Of a stretch of DNA of 64,000 nucleotides, positions 54,003-63,561 are shown in pieces. The notes under the pieces were generated by a model that was given only the letters and a program-made list of their open reading frames with translations, searched no databases and was not told the origin of the DNA. The first letter of the stretch is position 1, and the number at the start of each line of letters is the position of its first letter. The stretch is from Gracilaria vermiculophylla (lineage: Eukaryota; Rhodophyta; Florideophyceae; Gracilariales; Gracilariaceae): contig JAHNZQ020000016.1 in assembly GCA_019155205.2 (NCBI GenBank), forward strand, positions 1,082,008 through 1,146,007, given 5' to 3'. Made by a program: the position numbers and the translations under genes.

Positions 54003-55369
54003 TGCCAGCGCTGCGCGCGTCGCCGCGCGCGGCGCCCCCCCCGCCGCCAGCGCCGCCGCTGCCGCCGGCGCCCGCGCGCGAGGCGCCGCGCGGCGAGGCG
54101 GAGGCGGAGGCGGAGGCGGGGGCGGAGGCGGAGGCGGAGGCGGAGGCGGAGCACGGGGCGCTGCGCAGCTTTGCGGGCTCGCTGGAGGAGCTGCTGCGCG
54201 CGGCGCAGCGGCAGCACAGGTGGGCGCTGGTGATCATCGTGCCGGCGGGGGCGGGGGGCGCGGCGCGCGCGTCGCTGCGCGCGGCGCCGCACGTGGCGCA
54301 GCACGTGCTGGCGTGGTGGCGCGCGGCGCGCTCGCCCGACGCGCAGCGCTACGGCGCCTTCTTCCCCACGGACGGGCTGCCGCACGTGGCGCTGCTGGAC
54401 CCGCGCTGCGGCGAGCGCCTCAGCGTGTGGGGCAACCGCCACGGCGCCCACATGCACGGCGCGCGCCTCAGCGCCGCGCTGTGGCGCGCCGTGCAGCGCG
54501 CGCTGGCGCTCTTCGTGCGCACGCACTCCCTGCGCCCCGCCGCGCTCGGCCCGCTGCACGCCGCGCCCAAGCCGTGGGCCGTGCGCACGCGCCGCGTCAG
54601 CGCCGCGCCGCCCCCCCCGCGCGCCCCCGCGCCGCACCGCGACGAGCACGCCGCCATCGCCGCCGCCATCGACGCGTCGCTGCAGCACGCCGCCGCCGCG
54701 CACTCGCACGCCGACCGCTCGGACGCCGACCGCTCGGACGCCACCTCCAGCTCCGACGACATGAGCGCCATGCTGCATGACCACCCCGACGAGCACGACG
54801 CCCACGACGGGCGCAAGCGCCACGCCCATGGCGCCGACGGCGGCGGCGGCACGGCGTCGTCGCTCGAGTCGCTGTCGTCGTCGTACATGGAGCGCATGCA
54901 GTCCACGCTGCGCTCGTCGGCCGACCCGGCGCTGGCCGACATGCGCCGGCTGCGCGCGCAGCAGGACGCCGAGCTGGCGCGCGCGCTGCAGCACGACCGC
55001 GCGCGCGAGCGCGAGCAGCGCGCGGCGGCGCAGCTGGTGCGCGACGCGGCCGCGCGCCTGCCCGACGAGCCGCGCCCCGGCGCGCGCGGCTGCGTCACCG
55101 TCGCCGTGCGCGTGCGCGGCGGCGCGCGCATTGCGCGCCGCTTCCGCCGCGCCGACCGCCTGCGCAGCGTGGCCGACTTTGTGATTGCGCGCACCGGGCT
55201 GGTGGCGCTGGCGCACGCGCAGCCGGGCGCCGCGCTGCGCGCGGGCGCGGGCGGCGGCGGCGGCGTGGACGCGGCGCTGCGGCGCGCCGCGTGGGACGCG
55301 CGGCTGGGCGACCTGCCGCTGGGCAGCCGCGCGCTGCTCACGCTCAACGAGGCGGCGCTGCGGCCGTGA
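53843..55369 (+). CDS. UAS-UBX protein, FAF/UBXN7 type
   Basis: 508 residues from the ATG at 53843, chosen because it follows a GCCGCC context and ends an upstream region without conserved sequence. UBX proteins are adaptors of the Cdc48/p97 segregase. After about 100 low-complexity residues (proline and alanine runs, then an EAEA stretch), a thioredoxin-like UAS domain spans about 110-240 (HRWALVIIV, HVALLDPRCGERL). A ubiquitin-interacting motif follows at about 270 (EHAAIAAAIDASLQHA). A helix near 370-400 (AQQDAELARALQHDRARERE) precedes the UBX domain (about 415-508: VTVAVRVRGGARIARRF to LLTLNEAALRP), as in FAF1 and FAF2. No N-terminal UBA or membrane segment is evident. Confidence 0.8.
54095..54150 (+). 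repeat. GGAGGC hexamer repeat in the UBX gene
   Basis: About nine units of GGAGGC, one altered to GGGGGC, encode the EAEAEA stretch of the protein. It is a coding microsatellite likely to vary in length. Confidence 0.8.
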
Positions 55370-55420
55370 GCGGCGGCGGCGCGCCGTTTTTGTGCTTGTA
55401 AAAAAGGTAGCGTTAGGCGT
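55370..55420. terminator. Shared 3' interval of the UBX and TADA genes
   Basis: Fifty-one bases between opposing stop codons, containing TTGTAAAAAAGGTAGCG, similar to the TGTAAAAAGGAG at the CCT2 stop. A shared poly(A) arrangement is inferred. Confidence 0.35.
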
Positions 55421-56260
55421 TTAGCGGCGGCGGCGCTGGCGGAAAAAGTGGCGCAGCAGCGCGGCGGACTGCTGCGGCAGCACGCCGCCGCGCACGCGCT
55501 CAAAGGCGTGGAACGGGTGGCGGCGGCGCGGCAGGTCCACCCACGTGCCGCACGCGCCCAGGCGCAGGTCGCGCGCGCCGAACACCAGCGCGCGCACGCG
55601 CGCCAGCAGCAGCGCGCTCACGCACATGGCGCACGGCTCCAGCGTGCTGTACAGCGCCGCGTCGCGCAGCCGCCACGCGCGCCGCCGCCGCATGGCGCGC
55701 CGCACGCACACCATCTCGGCGTGCTGCGTGCAGTCGGCGCGCGCCTCCACCAGGTTGTGCGCCGCCGCCACAATGGCGCCGCGCCCGTCCACCAGCACCG
55801 CCCCCACCGGCACCTCGCCCAGCGCCGCCGCGCGCCGCGCCTGCCGCAGCGCCGCCCGCATGTACACCTCGTCCCCCGCCCACACCTCTTGCTCTTGCTC
55901 GTCCCCCGCCCACAGCGCTTGCTCTTGCTCGTCCGCCGCCCACAGCTCTTGTTGTCGCTCGCCCGCCGCGCGCAGCTGCTGTCGCCCGTCCGCCGCCAGC
56001 AGCTCGTGCTCGTCCCACAGCTCTTGCTCTTGCTCTTGATCGTCCGCCGCGCGCAGCTGCTGCCCGTCCGCCGCCAATAGCCGCTGCTCGTCCGCAGCCC
56101 ACAGCTGTTGCTGTTGTTGGTCGTGCGCCGCCGCGTCGTGTGCCGCCTCGCGCGCCGCGCGCGCCGACGCGCACGCGCGGCCGCGCAGCGCGCAGCGCGC
56201 GGCGGCCGCGACGCGCGCCGCGCGCGGCAGCGCGGCGGCCGCCACAAAGCCCAGCGCCAT
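55421..56260 (-). CDS. TADA: tRNA adenosine deaminase of TadA type, probably plastid
   Basis: 279 residues from the ATG at 56260. TadA converts A34 to inosine in the anticodon of tRNA-Arg(ACG), allowing it to read several CGN codons. The deaminase domain is residues 134-279: MRAALRQARRAAALGEVPVG, CTQHAEMVCVRRA (zinc His and catalytic Glu) and LEPCAMCVSALLLARV (zinc cysteines), with GACGTWVDL after it. Residues 1-45 are alanine- and arginine-rich without acids, fitting a transit peptide. Residues 50-130 form a linker of glutamine-rich repeats (units like LWAADEQ and ELLAADG). Plastid TADA of plants also has a long linker before the deaminase domain. Confidence 0.88.
   Translation of the reverse strand: MALGFVAAAALPRAARVAAAARCALRGRACASARAAREAAHDAAAHDQQQQQLWAADEQRLLAADGQQLRAADDQEQEQELWDEHELLAADGRQQLRAAGERQQELWAADEQEQALWAGDEQEQEVWAGDEVYMRAALRQARRAAALGEVPVGAVLVDGRGAIVAAAHNLVEARADCTQHAEMVCVRRAMRRRRAWRLRDAALYSTLEPCAMCVSALLLARVRALVFGARDLRLGACGTWVDLPRRRHPFHAFERVRGGVLPQQSAALLRHFFRQRRRR
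55865..56120 (-). repeat. Imperfect repeats encoding the TADA linker
   Basis: Units near CTTGCTCTTGCTCGTC and CCGCCCACAG recur at intervals of about 30-70 bases and encode EQEQ and LWA(A/G)DEQ repeats on the minus strand. The composition is less GC-rich than the flanking coding sequence. Confidence 0.6.
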
Positions 56261-56515
56261 CGTCGCGCGCGCGCGTCGGTGGGCGGGTGGCGGGTGGCGG
56301 GCGGCGGTGGCGGGCGGCGGGCGGCGGCGGCGGTGGCGGAGGCGGCGGCGGCACGCGCGCCTGCGGCGCGCATCTCGCCCAAAAGCGGCGCCGCCGGTGG
56401 CTGGCGCCGGTGCCGCATTTGGGCGCGCGCGCATTTGAGATCGGCGCCGCCGCCGCCGCCGCCGCCACCGCCGCCGCCGCTGCCGCCGCGCAACCCCCCC
56501 GCGCACCCCACTGCC
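56261..56515. promoter_or_regulatory. Divergent promoter of TADA and RRM genes
   Basis: Only 255 bases separate the two start codons. Very GC-rich, with repeats of GGCGGGTGG; no TATA box. Both flanking products carry plastid-like N-termini, so co-expression is possible. Confidence 0.45.
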
Positions 56516-57008
56516 ATGGCGTTTGTGAGCGGCGCGCCGCGCGTGCCGCGCTGCTCGCCGCGCCGCCTGCCGCCGCGCCTGTGCCGCGGCCGCGCGCCGC
56601 GCGCTCGCTTCGCGCAGTCGGCGCTCACGGACCAGCAGCGCGCGGTGGGCGGCGGCGGCGGCGGCGGCGGCAGCGGCGCTGGCGGTGGCGCCGACGCCGC
56701 GCGCGGCGCCGACGCCGCGCGCGGTGGCGACGCGGCGGCCGCGGCCGCGCCGGCGGCCGCGGCGCGCGTGACGCTGTACACCAAGTGCGCGCGCTGCAGC
56801 GCGGCGTACGAGCTGCAGCGCAGCGAGCTGGGCAGCGGGCGGCGCGTGGCGTGCTGCGTGTGCGCGCACGAGTGGTTCCAGAAGCCGGAGCGGCTGCTGG
56901 CGCTGGGCGAGGCGCAGCAGCTGGGCGACTACCCGCTGGCGCGCAAGGACGAGCTGGTGCGGCGCAACGAGCGCGGCGGCGCGGCGCGGCGGCGCGAGCG
57001 CGGCGAGC

Positions 57009-57039
<31 letters not shown>

Positions 57040-57337
57040 GGGCAGCGGCAGCGGCGGCGGCGGCGGCGGCGGCGGCGGGGCGCGCGCAACGTGCTCGGTG
57101 TTCATCGGCAACCTGCCGTTCTCGGTGTCGCAGGAGGAGCTGCGCGAGGTGGTGGCGGCCGTGGTGGCGCCGCGGCGCGTGGCGGTGGTGGTGGACGCGG
57201 ACGGGCGCTCGCGCGGCTACGCGTTCGCCGACGTGGCGTCGGCCGACGACGTGCAGCGGCTGGTGAGCGCGCTGCACAACACGCCGCTCAAGGGGCGCAC
57301 CATTGCCGTGCGCCCCGGGCGCAACAACGCCAAGTAA
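56516..57337 (+). CDS. Zinc-ribbon plus RRM protein, probably plastid RNA-binding
   Basis: 273 residues. The first 40 residues are rich in R, P, A and S, a likely transit peptide, followed by a glycine- and alanine-rich linker. Residues about 88-120 form a small zinc ribbon of the MJ0042 type: YTKCARCSAAYEL, then GRRVACCVCAHEWFQ, with two C-x2-C pairs and the conserved H-E-W. After QLGDYPLARKDELVRRNER and a glycine run, an RRM occupies about 194-273: CSVFIGNLPFSVSQEEL (RNP2) and SRGYAFADVASADDVQ (RNP1). The RRM binds single-stranded RNA. MJ0042 ribbons are otherwise mostly found in bacterial proteins. The combination suggests a plastid RNA factor; the target is unknown. Confidence 0.8.
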
Positions 57338-57602
57338 GGCGCGCGCGCCGCGGCGGCCGTGATTGGGCGCCGCGCGCGCGCGCCCCCGTCGCGTGCGCGC
57401 GCCGCCCACGTGCGCCGCGTCTGCAGCCGCCGCGTGGCCGCTGCTCGGCGCCGCCGCGCGCCGCCGCGCGCCGCCGCCGCGCACCTCGCTCTCTACTTAA
57501 ACAAAGCTCAACTGACCGAGTTGGTGAGGAGCTGCGCCTTGCCGTTCCGCCCGACGCCGCCGCGCCTCGCGCCCTGTGTGTCGTCGTTGTTCGCGCGCCG
57601 CC
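57338..57602. other. Short spacer before the secreted-protein gene
   Basis: 265 bases, GC-rich apart from a local AT-richer patch at 57490-57510 (TCTACTTAAACAAAGC). Nothing else recognised. Confidence 0.35.
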
Positions 57603-58223
57603 ATGCGCCGCCGCTGCCGCGCGCCCGCCGCCGCGCGGCTCGCCGCGCTGCTCGCCACGCTGCTCGCCGCGCTGCTGGCCGCGCGCGCCGGCGCGCAGCC
57701 CAGCGGCGAGGTGCAGTACCGGCGCTCGTACCGCGCGTGCGCGCGCGCGTACCAGCGCTGCGACTGGGCGTTCCTCAACCGCTCGGCGCTGCCCACGCTG
57801 GACGTGTCCGGGCCGCCCGACGCGCCGTTCTCGCCGCCGCTCGTGTCGCGCAACCGCTCGGAGCGGCTGACGGTGGTGAACGCCAACAACGCGTTCACCG
57901 AGTTTGTGTTTGCCGGCGGCGTGCTGCTGCCGTCCGTGTACCTGGCGCGCCCGCGCTTCGCGCTGTCGTCGTTCAAGCCGCGCCACTCGCGCGCCGGCCC
58001 GCGCCTGGCGCACGAGCGCTTCGTGGGCGACCAGCTGCGCGTGGCGTCGGGCGCGTGCCTGCGCACCTACTTTTCCGAGTTCCAGCTCGTGGTGCGCGGC
58101 CGCGTGCTCAACCGCCGCGTCGCCCGCTTCGACCGCAAGTGCGTCGTGTACTGGACGCGCGCCGCGCCGCCGCCCACGCCGCCGCCGCCCACGCCGCCGC
58201 CGCCCACGCCGCCGCCGCAGTGA
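57603..58223 (+). CDS. Unknown secreted or lumenal protein with PPPTP tail
   Basis: 206 residues from the ATG at 57603. I do not recognise the family. An arginine-rich start and a hydrophobic stretch (LAALLATLLAALLAARAGA) make a clear signal peptide with cleavage after residue 31 or 32. The mature part has cysteines in RACARAYQRCDW, ASGACLRTYF and DRKCVVYW, and possible N-glycosylation sites (NRSA, NRSE). It contains TVVNANNAFTEFVFAGGVL and ends with a run of PPPT units. There is no second membrane segment, so it is probably exported or a wall or surface protein. Third-codon GC is extreme, like its neighbours. Confidence 0.65.
   Translation: MRRRCRAPAAARLAALLATLLAALLAARAGAQPSGEVQYRRSYRACARAYQRCDWAFLNRSALPTLDVSGPPDAPFSPPLVSRNRSERLTVVNANNAFTEFVFAGGVLLPSVYLARPRFALSSFKPRHSRAGPRLAHERFVGDQLRVASGACLRTYFSEFQLVVRGRVLNRRVARFDRKCVVYWTRAAPPPTPPPPTPPPPTPPPQ
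58163..58219 (+). repeat. 15-bp repeat in the tail of the secreted protein
   Basis: CCCACGCCGCCGCCG is repeated three to four times just before the stop, encoding the PTPPP units. Confidence 0.8.
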
Positions 58224-59096
58224 CGCACGGCACCTGCCGCCGCGCGCGGCGTATACATGTACGAGCGTGCGTGGCGCCTACTCTGCGCGCACGCGCGGTC
58301 GCCGGCGGCGATGCACGCGGCGCGAGCGCGAGGTGGCGGCGCAAGCGGCTGGCGCGCGCGCAAGTGCGCGCCAGCGCCCGCTTGCGTGGCAACAAACAGT
58401 GCGCTGCCCCAAACGCGTCTATGTTTAGTGTGAGCTCACGTTGACCGCACAAAGTATGAGCACCTGCGCAGCAAGTCGCCAAATTTTAAAAAATCTTCTC
58501 TCACATCGAACAACGTTTGCCGGAAAAAAGTGCGTACGCCTTTGCCATCTTCCTCACAAAAGTACAAACGTGCGCCAAATTGTCATGGCAAACGCGCCCC
58601 AAACTTTTGTATGTTTTCTACGCGTGCTGCGCACAATGATGGCTTCTCCCTGTGCACTACGTATCTCACGTGCGCGGCATTAAACCAAACTCCTTCATTC
58701 CCTCACTTTTAAATATACAGCTGCGCAAAATGCCAAGTCCACCAATAATAGATAACCCCTTCACCTTTAATACCCTTTTGTACCACTCCAAGTCTCCCTC
58801 TTCGTATCGCTCCACCCATCGTTTGCACCACTTCCGTCCGTGTGCCACACCGTTGTTGTGTTACAACATCCTGCAACCCTTTCGCGATTACCATCACGTT
58901 CAGACAGTGCGCTGCCCAATCAATGACTTCATTATTATAAAAATTCCATCAATCATTTCTTTGCATAGCGCTGCAACAAAACGTTTTTTTTTTTTATATT
59001 TCCAATCAAAACCGTACTGTAAACATCATATGCTAATAAACCACTCCCTCTTCCAACGTATACATGTACTTTTAGTCTGGTGCTTTGCTACAACCC
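58224..59096. other. Right edge of the GC island and AT-rich spacer
   Basis: Composition falls sharply near 58400 from very GC-rich to AT-rich. No gene is supported in about 870 bases. A T-run lies at 58984-58997. The Harbinger terminal repeat begins at 59100. Confidence 0.5.
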
Positions 59097-59099
59097 TTA

Positions 59100-59114
59100 G
59101 AGCATCTCTATCAA
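59100..59114 (+). repeat. Left terminal inverted repeat of H3
   Basis: GAGCATCTCTATCAA preceded by TTA. It matches the inverted copy at the right end in all 15 bases. Confidence 0.85.
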
Positions 59115-59386
59115 ATTAGTGTTTAAGCAAATGACTGTGTGCAAATATTTCCACGATTTTCAGCAATGCGTGTACACGTTTGAAAGATTGTCTGAAATTC
59201 AGAAATAGAGAGTCCGAAATGAATGTGAAATATGGCACATTTGTGAAGTCGATTCAGAAATAAAATGGCGCCATGCGCCAGTCTTAGTGTCCTGTACCCA
59301 TTCTCTTCCTCGCACAGCACCCTTTTGCACCCTCCGACCTATACCGCACTTGTTTTTATCACCCAACTGCAATCAGATCGGCTGAA

Positions 59387-59516
59387 ATGGCCCAAGTTGT
59401 CGATATGACTTCCACTACATCTCCTGTTCTTGAGGAGAAAGACAAGACCAAAAGTAATGGTGCCCGGCCTCCGAAAGCAGGCCGCAAATCAAAGTTTACT
59501 CCACAAGAGGACCCCA
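59387..59516 (+). CDS. Start of a Harbinger SANT accessory gene, cut by the gap
   Basis: The frame starts at ATG 59387 (MAQVVDMTSTTSPVL) and reaches KFTPQEDP at the gap. The second copy near 60880 reads NFTP-stop-EDLALARSW at the equivalent place, so this is the N-terminus of the same type of protein. The two copies differ upstream of the motif, so the later sequence is not simply the continuation of this gene. Confidence 0.55.
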
Positions 59517-59616
59517 NNNNNNNNNNNNNNNNNNNNNNNNNNNNNNNNNNNNNNNNNNNNNNNNNNNNNNNNNNNNNNNNNNNNNNNNNNNNNNNNNNNN
59601 NNNNNNNNNNNNNNNN
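59517..59616. other. Assembly gap of 100 N
   Basis: Gap of unknown true size inside the accessory gene of element H3. Confidence 0.99.
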
Positions 59617-60740
59617 TATTTGTGGGCGCCATCACGGGACGGTGACGCAGGGGGCTAAAAAAAACTTGTAACAATGAGAGCCGAAAGGGTGCTCTTCGTA
59701 GCTGAAAGCCCCAAAACAAGGTGAAAACAGTGGGATCAAAAGAACTAAACCCACTCGATGAAAGAAAATATCCATAGGGAGAGCAAGAGCCTCAATCCCC
59801 AGATAAAACTTCTTAACTTCTTGTTGAAACGGCGTGCGACCCACACATTATGTCAAGGATCACTAAGGGTCAGACCCTCGGCTTCCGGTCAGACACTCCG
59901 GATGTGAAGTGGATTCTGCAGCGTACCTACCTCTGCACTAACCAGAAGCAGGCGCGTACAATCCTTACAGGGCTTCCCGAGGAGAGCTACTAACAGCGAG
60001 ATATGCTTTCACTCCATACCCAAGCTGGCCCTTTGCAGGAAAGGTTGCACTGCACGTCGCCTGCGGATAGCTTCCTGTCAAGTACTTCCGTCCGGAAATC
60101 ACCAGGTCTTCCGACCGACACCGTTATCCGAGCAAAGCTTCGGCGCAGCTCATAGACGACAGAAACACCTTTGGTACAAACCACCCGTCTCCCGTTCACG
60201 CCTGAGGCGCTTCAACCGGTGTTGGCGACGGTATTTCCACACCCTATTGGGCACCTAGCGGCAAACGCCTCACTAGAAGCCCTTTATCCAGCGGCGAACG
60301 CTTACTGGTTGTTGATGATAACTGAAGTGGCCGAAGGTTGATAGGGGGTGGGGCTTAGATGTTAGTCGATTGTTTCGGTGAGTTCAGACCGAAGTTTGAA
60401 GCTCAGACCCTCTTTTTATAGTGTTTTGAGGCCCTACAAACGAGCTAAATACGCATATCTACTTGCCAGTTACTCATGTGTGCGTCTAGGTTACTCCATT
60501 GGCTTTTAGAGACCTCCGGAGCTGCACACTAACTAATAATAAAGCGACAATTTGCGCCAGCATCACTAAAACACTGTAGTCTTTGCCGGGCCAACAAAGC
60601 GTGCAATGTGCTAGACAATACTGGAACATTCTACACGTGTGTTCCAGCAATGTATGGCACATTCCGCAACATTCGCGACTGACACTATTCTCGGTGCAAT
60701 TTAGCCGGCAGTTTAGGTCGCGACCTAAAGTGGAAAACCA
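59617..60740. other. Unassigned insert within element H3
   Basis: About 1.1 kb without a convincing gene. On the minus strand CACTATAAAAAGAGG (TATAAAAA at 60413-60420) looks like an LTR-type TATA region, which would make this a decayed retroelement end, but no paired LTR is visible. A perfect 18-base palindrome TTTAGGTCGCGACCTAAA is at 60712-60729, and CTGGAAC...GTTCCAG arms are at 60621-60647. Confidence 0.4.
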
Positions 60741-60879
60741 ACCACAGTCTGCCATGTTTGCAAGTTTGTGGTAGACAAATATGGCGCCAGGTTCAAACCC
60801 AAACGGATATCTTCCAAAGTGAATGCCCCTTGCGCCTTCTGCGCCTCTTCCATCCACCACAAATATGGATACCTCTCGA

Positions 60880-61917
60880 GGCCCCAATTTTACCCCATAA
60901 GAAGACCTCGCCCTCGCGCGTTCATGGATTTCTGCATCTCAATCAGTGCTCGAACAAAATGCGGACACATTCTGGAGAACTGTGGCAAACACTTTCTCAG
61001 CACAACCTGAAGCTTTCCGACCCCGCGCACATGGCAGGCTAAGGTCCCTGTGGATAACACTTGCGAGAACAACGCAAAAATACCTGGCTGCCGAAAAACT
61101 GTACCGCTCTTCCATTCTTTCTGGTGAATCTGAAGAAGATACATTGAAGAATATCATGACGTTATACAGAAGAAACAATAAATTCAAGTTTCGCGGTGAT
61201 CTTCGTACTCCCGGTGCGATACGCTTTATGTCTGCTGCTCGTTTGCTTTCCTCATGCCTAAAGTTTTACACAGCAATCCGCAGCACCTCCCGATTTGCAA
61301 ACGGACACAAAGCCCATGGATCTCATCATAATGAAAAGCATCGCAGTGAAAACGATTAGGAATCAAAGTATGTATCTATTCCCATGTCGAATCCTGTGTC
61401 GACGCGTTTTACGGGGGTAAAGAAACGTAAATTGGAAAAGAGTACTGAGAAACATCTTTCGAAGGTTGCACGAAGCATGGACGCAATGACGGAAAGTATT
61501 CGTGGTTCTGCTGCAAACAAGAAAAAGGCAGCATCTATCCTATTTCAGCTTAAACTCTTGCACAAAATGTCCATCTCTTCACTAGAAATGAACAAGAGAT
61601 TGGAAGATCTCATGAACAAAGCAGCTATGCTTGGGGGATTTACGACATCGGATGAAGTGGATTGTAGTTCTCCCACGCCAAATCAAGGCAGTATCAACGA
61701 GAGCGTTGGTAACACCTCACCCTACCAGCCCAACAGAAGCGCGACCAATCACAAAAATGAGAAGGAAGGATTTACTGCTGACTCTCCTTGGCCGTTGTGT
61801 GTCTCTTCTATAGTGATTAATTTCGGTCAGGAGCAGGCAACGCGAAACCCGGAAATTCAAGGCTCTCCATTAGGAGTGGGGTCTGGGGCGGAGCCCCAGC
61901 CGCATATGGTGCCGTAG
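60880..61917 (+). pseudogene. SANT/trihelix accessory protein of element H3
   Basis: The frame reads FTP, a TAA stop where copy one has CAA (Q), then EDLALARSWISASQSVLEQN, TFWRTVANTFSA and RSLWITLARTTQKYLAAEKL, with conserved W residues of a SANT/trihelix DNA-binding domain. SGESEEDTLKNIMTLYRRNN follows, then a TAG at 61357-61359, then a basic part and a C-terminal helix (KKAASILFQLKLLHKMSIS). This head-linker-helix layout is that of the second gene of plant-type Harbinger elements. It ends 74 bp from the end of the opposing transposase. Confidence 0.75.
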
Positions 61918-61991
61918 ACGCCATAAGCTCTGGATGCACTACAGCAACCGTCTCATAGTCCTGTGGGAACTTTGGGCCTCTCGGCAAGGCT

Positions 61992-63356
61992 TCAAGAGGT
62001 GTATCCGCGCTGTGACCAGAGATGGTTGGTGAGAGCGTCAGAGAGCTGCTTGTGCTGATCTTTGTTGGTTACGAGGTCGTGTTGTTGCAATAAAGCGGAG
62101 AGCCCTACATTACTTGTGACGCTGATTGCTCCCTCTGTCTCGTCATCTGTGTCGTCATCTGCGTTGTTTTCCGACGGTTGTGCTTTCGCTACGAACTCTT
62201 CTATGACCGAACCCGGAACACCATTTTCGTCTGTTTTGCTTCTTAGCTCCCCCTTCAATTCCACGTCCACTATCATGTTATGTAGTATGACACAAACCTG
62301 ACTATTTATAATTATCTTCTCGTCACTCTACTCGAAAAGTTCCTGTCTCAACACCTTGAAACGCCCCTGCAATGCGCCAAAGAACCTCTCAATATTTATT
62401 CGTCTTCCTTCTTGTGCTTTTGTCATGTTTCTTTCGCGATCATTCGTCGGAGCATGATTGGGACCAACAAAAACGGCCCACGGTGGGTAAATGCCGTCCA
62501 CCAAGTAGTAAAGCAAGCCATGGCGTACAGAACCATTCACTACATATCCTTCTGGAAGTGACGTACGCCTTCTGCCGGAGAGAATATCAATGAAAAGCGG
62601 GCTGTTGTTCAAAACGGTAATATCGTTATTGGTTGCACATCGACCAGGAAACCAGTGCAAACGGTAGAGATTACGATCACAGAGTGACTCACAGCTGATT
62701 GTTGCAAGCTTTCCATCTTTTGGATTATGATATTGTCCTTTTTTTACCCTCGGACAATTCTTCCAATGAAGATTCATGCAATCTACACATCCAATGCACC
62801 CTGGAAACCCTTCGTTCGCATACTGTTTTTCAATAAAACGTAGTTCGGTGAGTGTAGGTTCGCGGTTCAAGTACAACGGCCCATTTTTGTTGTACATACT
62901 TCTCATAACTACCGTTAAGTATGTACCCTGGCTTTCAGGTGACATTTTGACCATGTCATCCATTTGGTCGAACGAAAGACCAGTTGCGAGTTTTCGAAGC
63001 GTTCCTAGAATCTTTTGATGTGACGTACGTCACGGTCTACCGGAACGGTTCACCTGTTGTTGCAATCGTGGTTCAAATTCGAGAAGTTGATCATGCAGAA
63101 TCCAGTACAGTGGCAGGGGTATGCGAAACACTTTTCGAAAGTATACTGGTGGGTACACAGGATTGGCATCGAGGTACGACGAAAACCACTCACAGGGACC
63201 TCTACAAATTGTAATGCTTGATGGGGTTCTTCGACCATGACGTGGAGGCTGAGGAACTGCAAATGGGAGGATTGCAGTGAGTGTCGCGGCGAACTGGACA
63301 GCGGCGTGCTCTTCGGTGTCGCTCAAGAGCTCTACATCGGAGGAAGTGTCACTCAT
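61992..63356 (-). pseudogene. Harbinger transposase, Plant_tran/ALP1-like, one frameshift and one stop
   Basis: The start is at 63356 (MSDTSSDVELLSDTEEH) and includes CEWFSSYLDANPVYPPVYFR. Near 63030 the frame must shift by one to enter KILGTLRKLATGLSFDQMDD. The catalytic core reads GCIGCVDCMNLHWKNCP (first D), RNLYRLHWFPGRCATNNDI (second D region), LVDGIYPPWAVFVGPNHAP and QEGRRINIERFFGALQGRF (third acidic residue). A TAG at 62328-62330 interrupts it, after which VCVILHNMIVDVELKGEL and an acidic C-terminus follow to 61992. These are the family blocks of Pfam Plant_tran. Only two lesions suggest relatively recent decay. Confidence 0.85.
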
Positions 63357-63561
63357 GATGTACGAGACGAGAGAGACTGCGGGCGTTGCGAGATGGAGAA
63401 CATGGGAGCTCTGAACGTTGTGGAACGCTCAGAATGATCTCTGTACAGGAATAGGAGATGCCAACACATTTGGCTTTTGGAAAGCACTGATAGTGTTGCG
63501 TAATGTAATGTGAAAGGAAATTTGGCATTTTGGCATATTTGGGTTACAGGTTTTAGGTTTC

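Noticed and set aside
52046..54780. Very long open frames on both strands across the GC island (300-680 codons)
   Set aside because: They are by-products of extreme GC content, which removes stop codons. Their translations are low-complexity A, G, R and P strings without domains, and they overlap genes with clear family motifs.
49700..58400. Horizontal transfer of the GC island from a bacterium
   Set aside because: CCT2, PPME1 and the UAS-UBX protein are eukaryotic families, so a bacterial source does not fit.
61357..61385. A short intron across the TAG at 61357 in the H3 accessory gene
   Set aside because: The interval is under 30 bases and lacks a convincing donor and acceptor pair; a nonsense mutation is simpler, given the other stop upstream.
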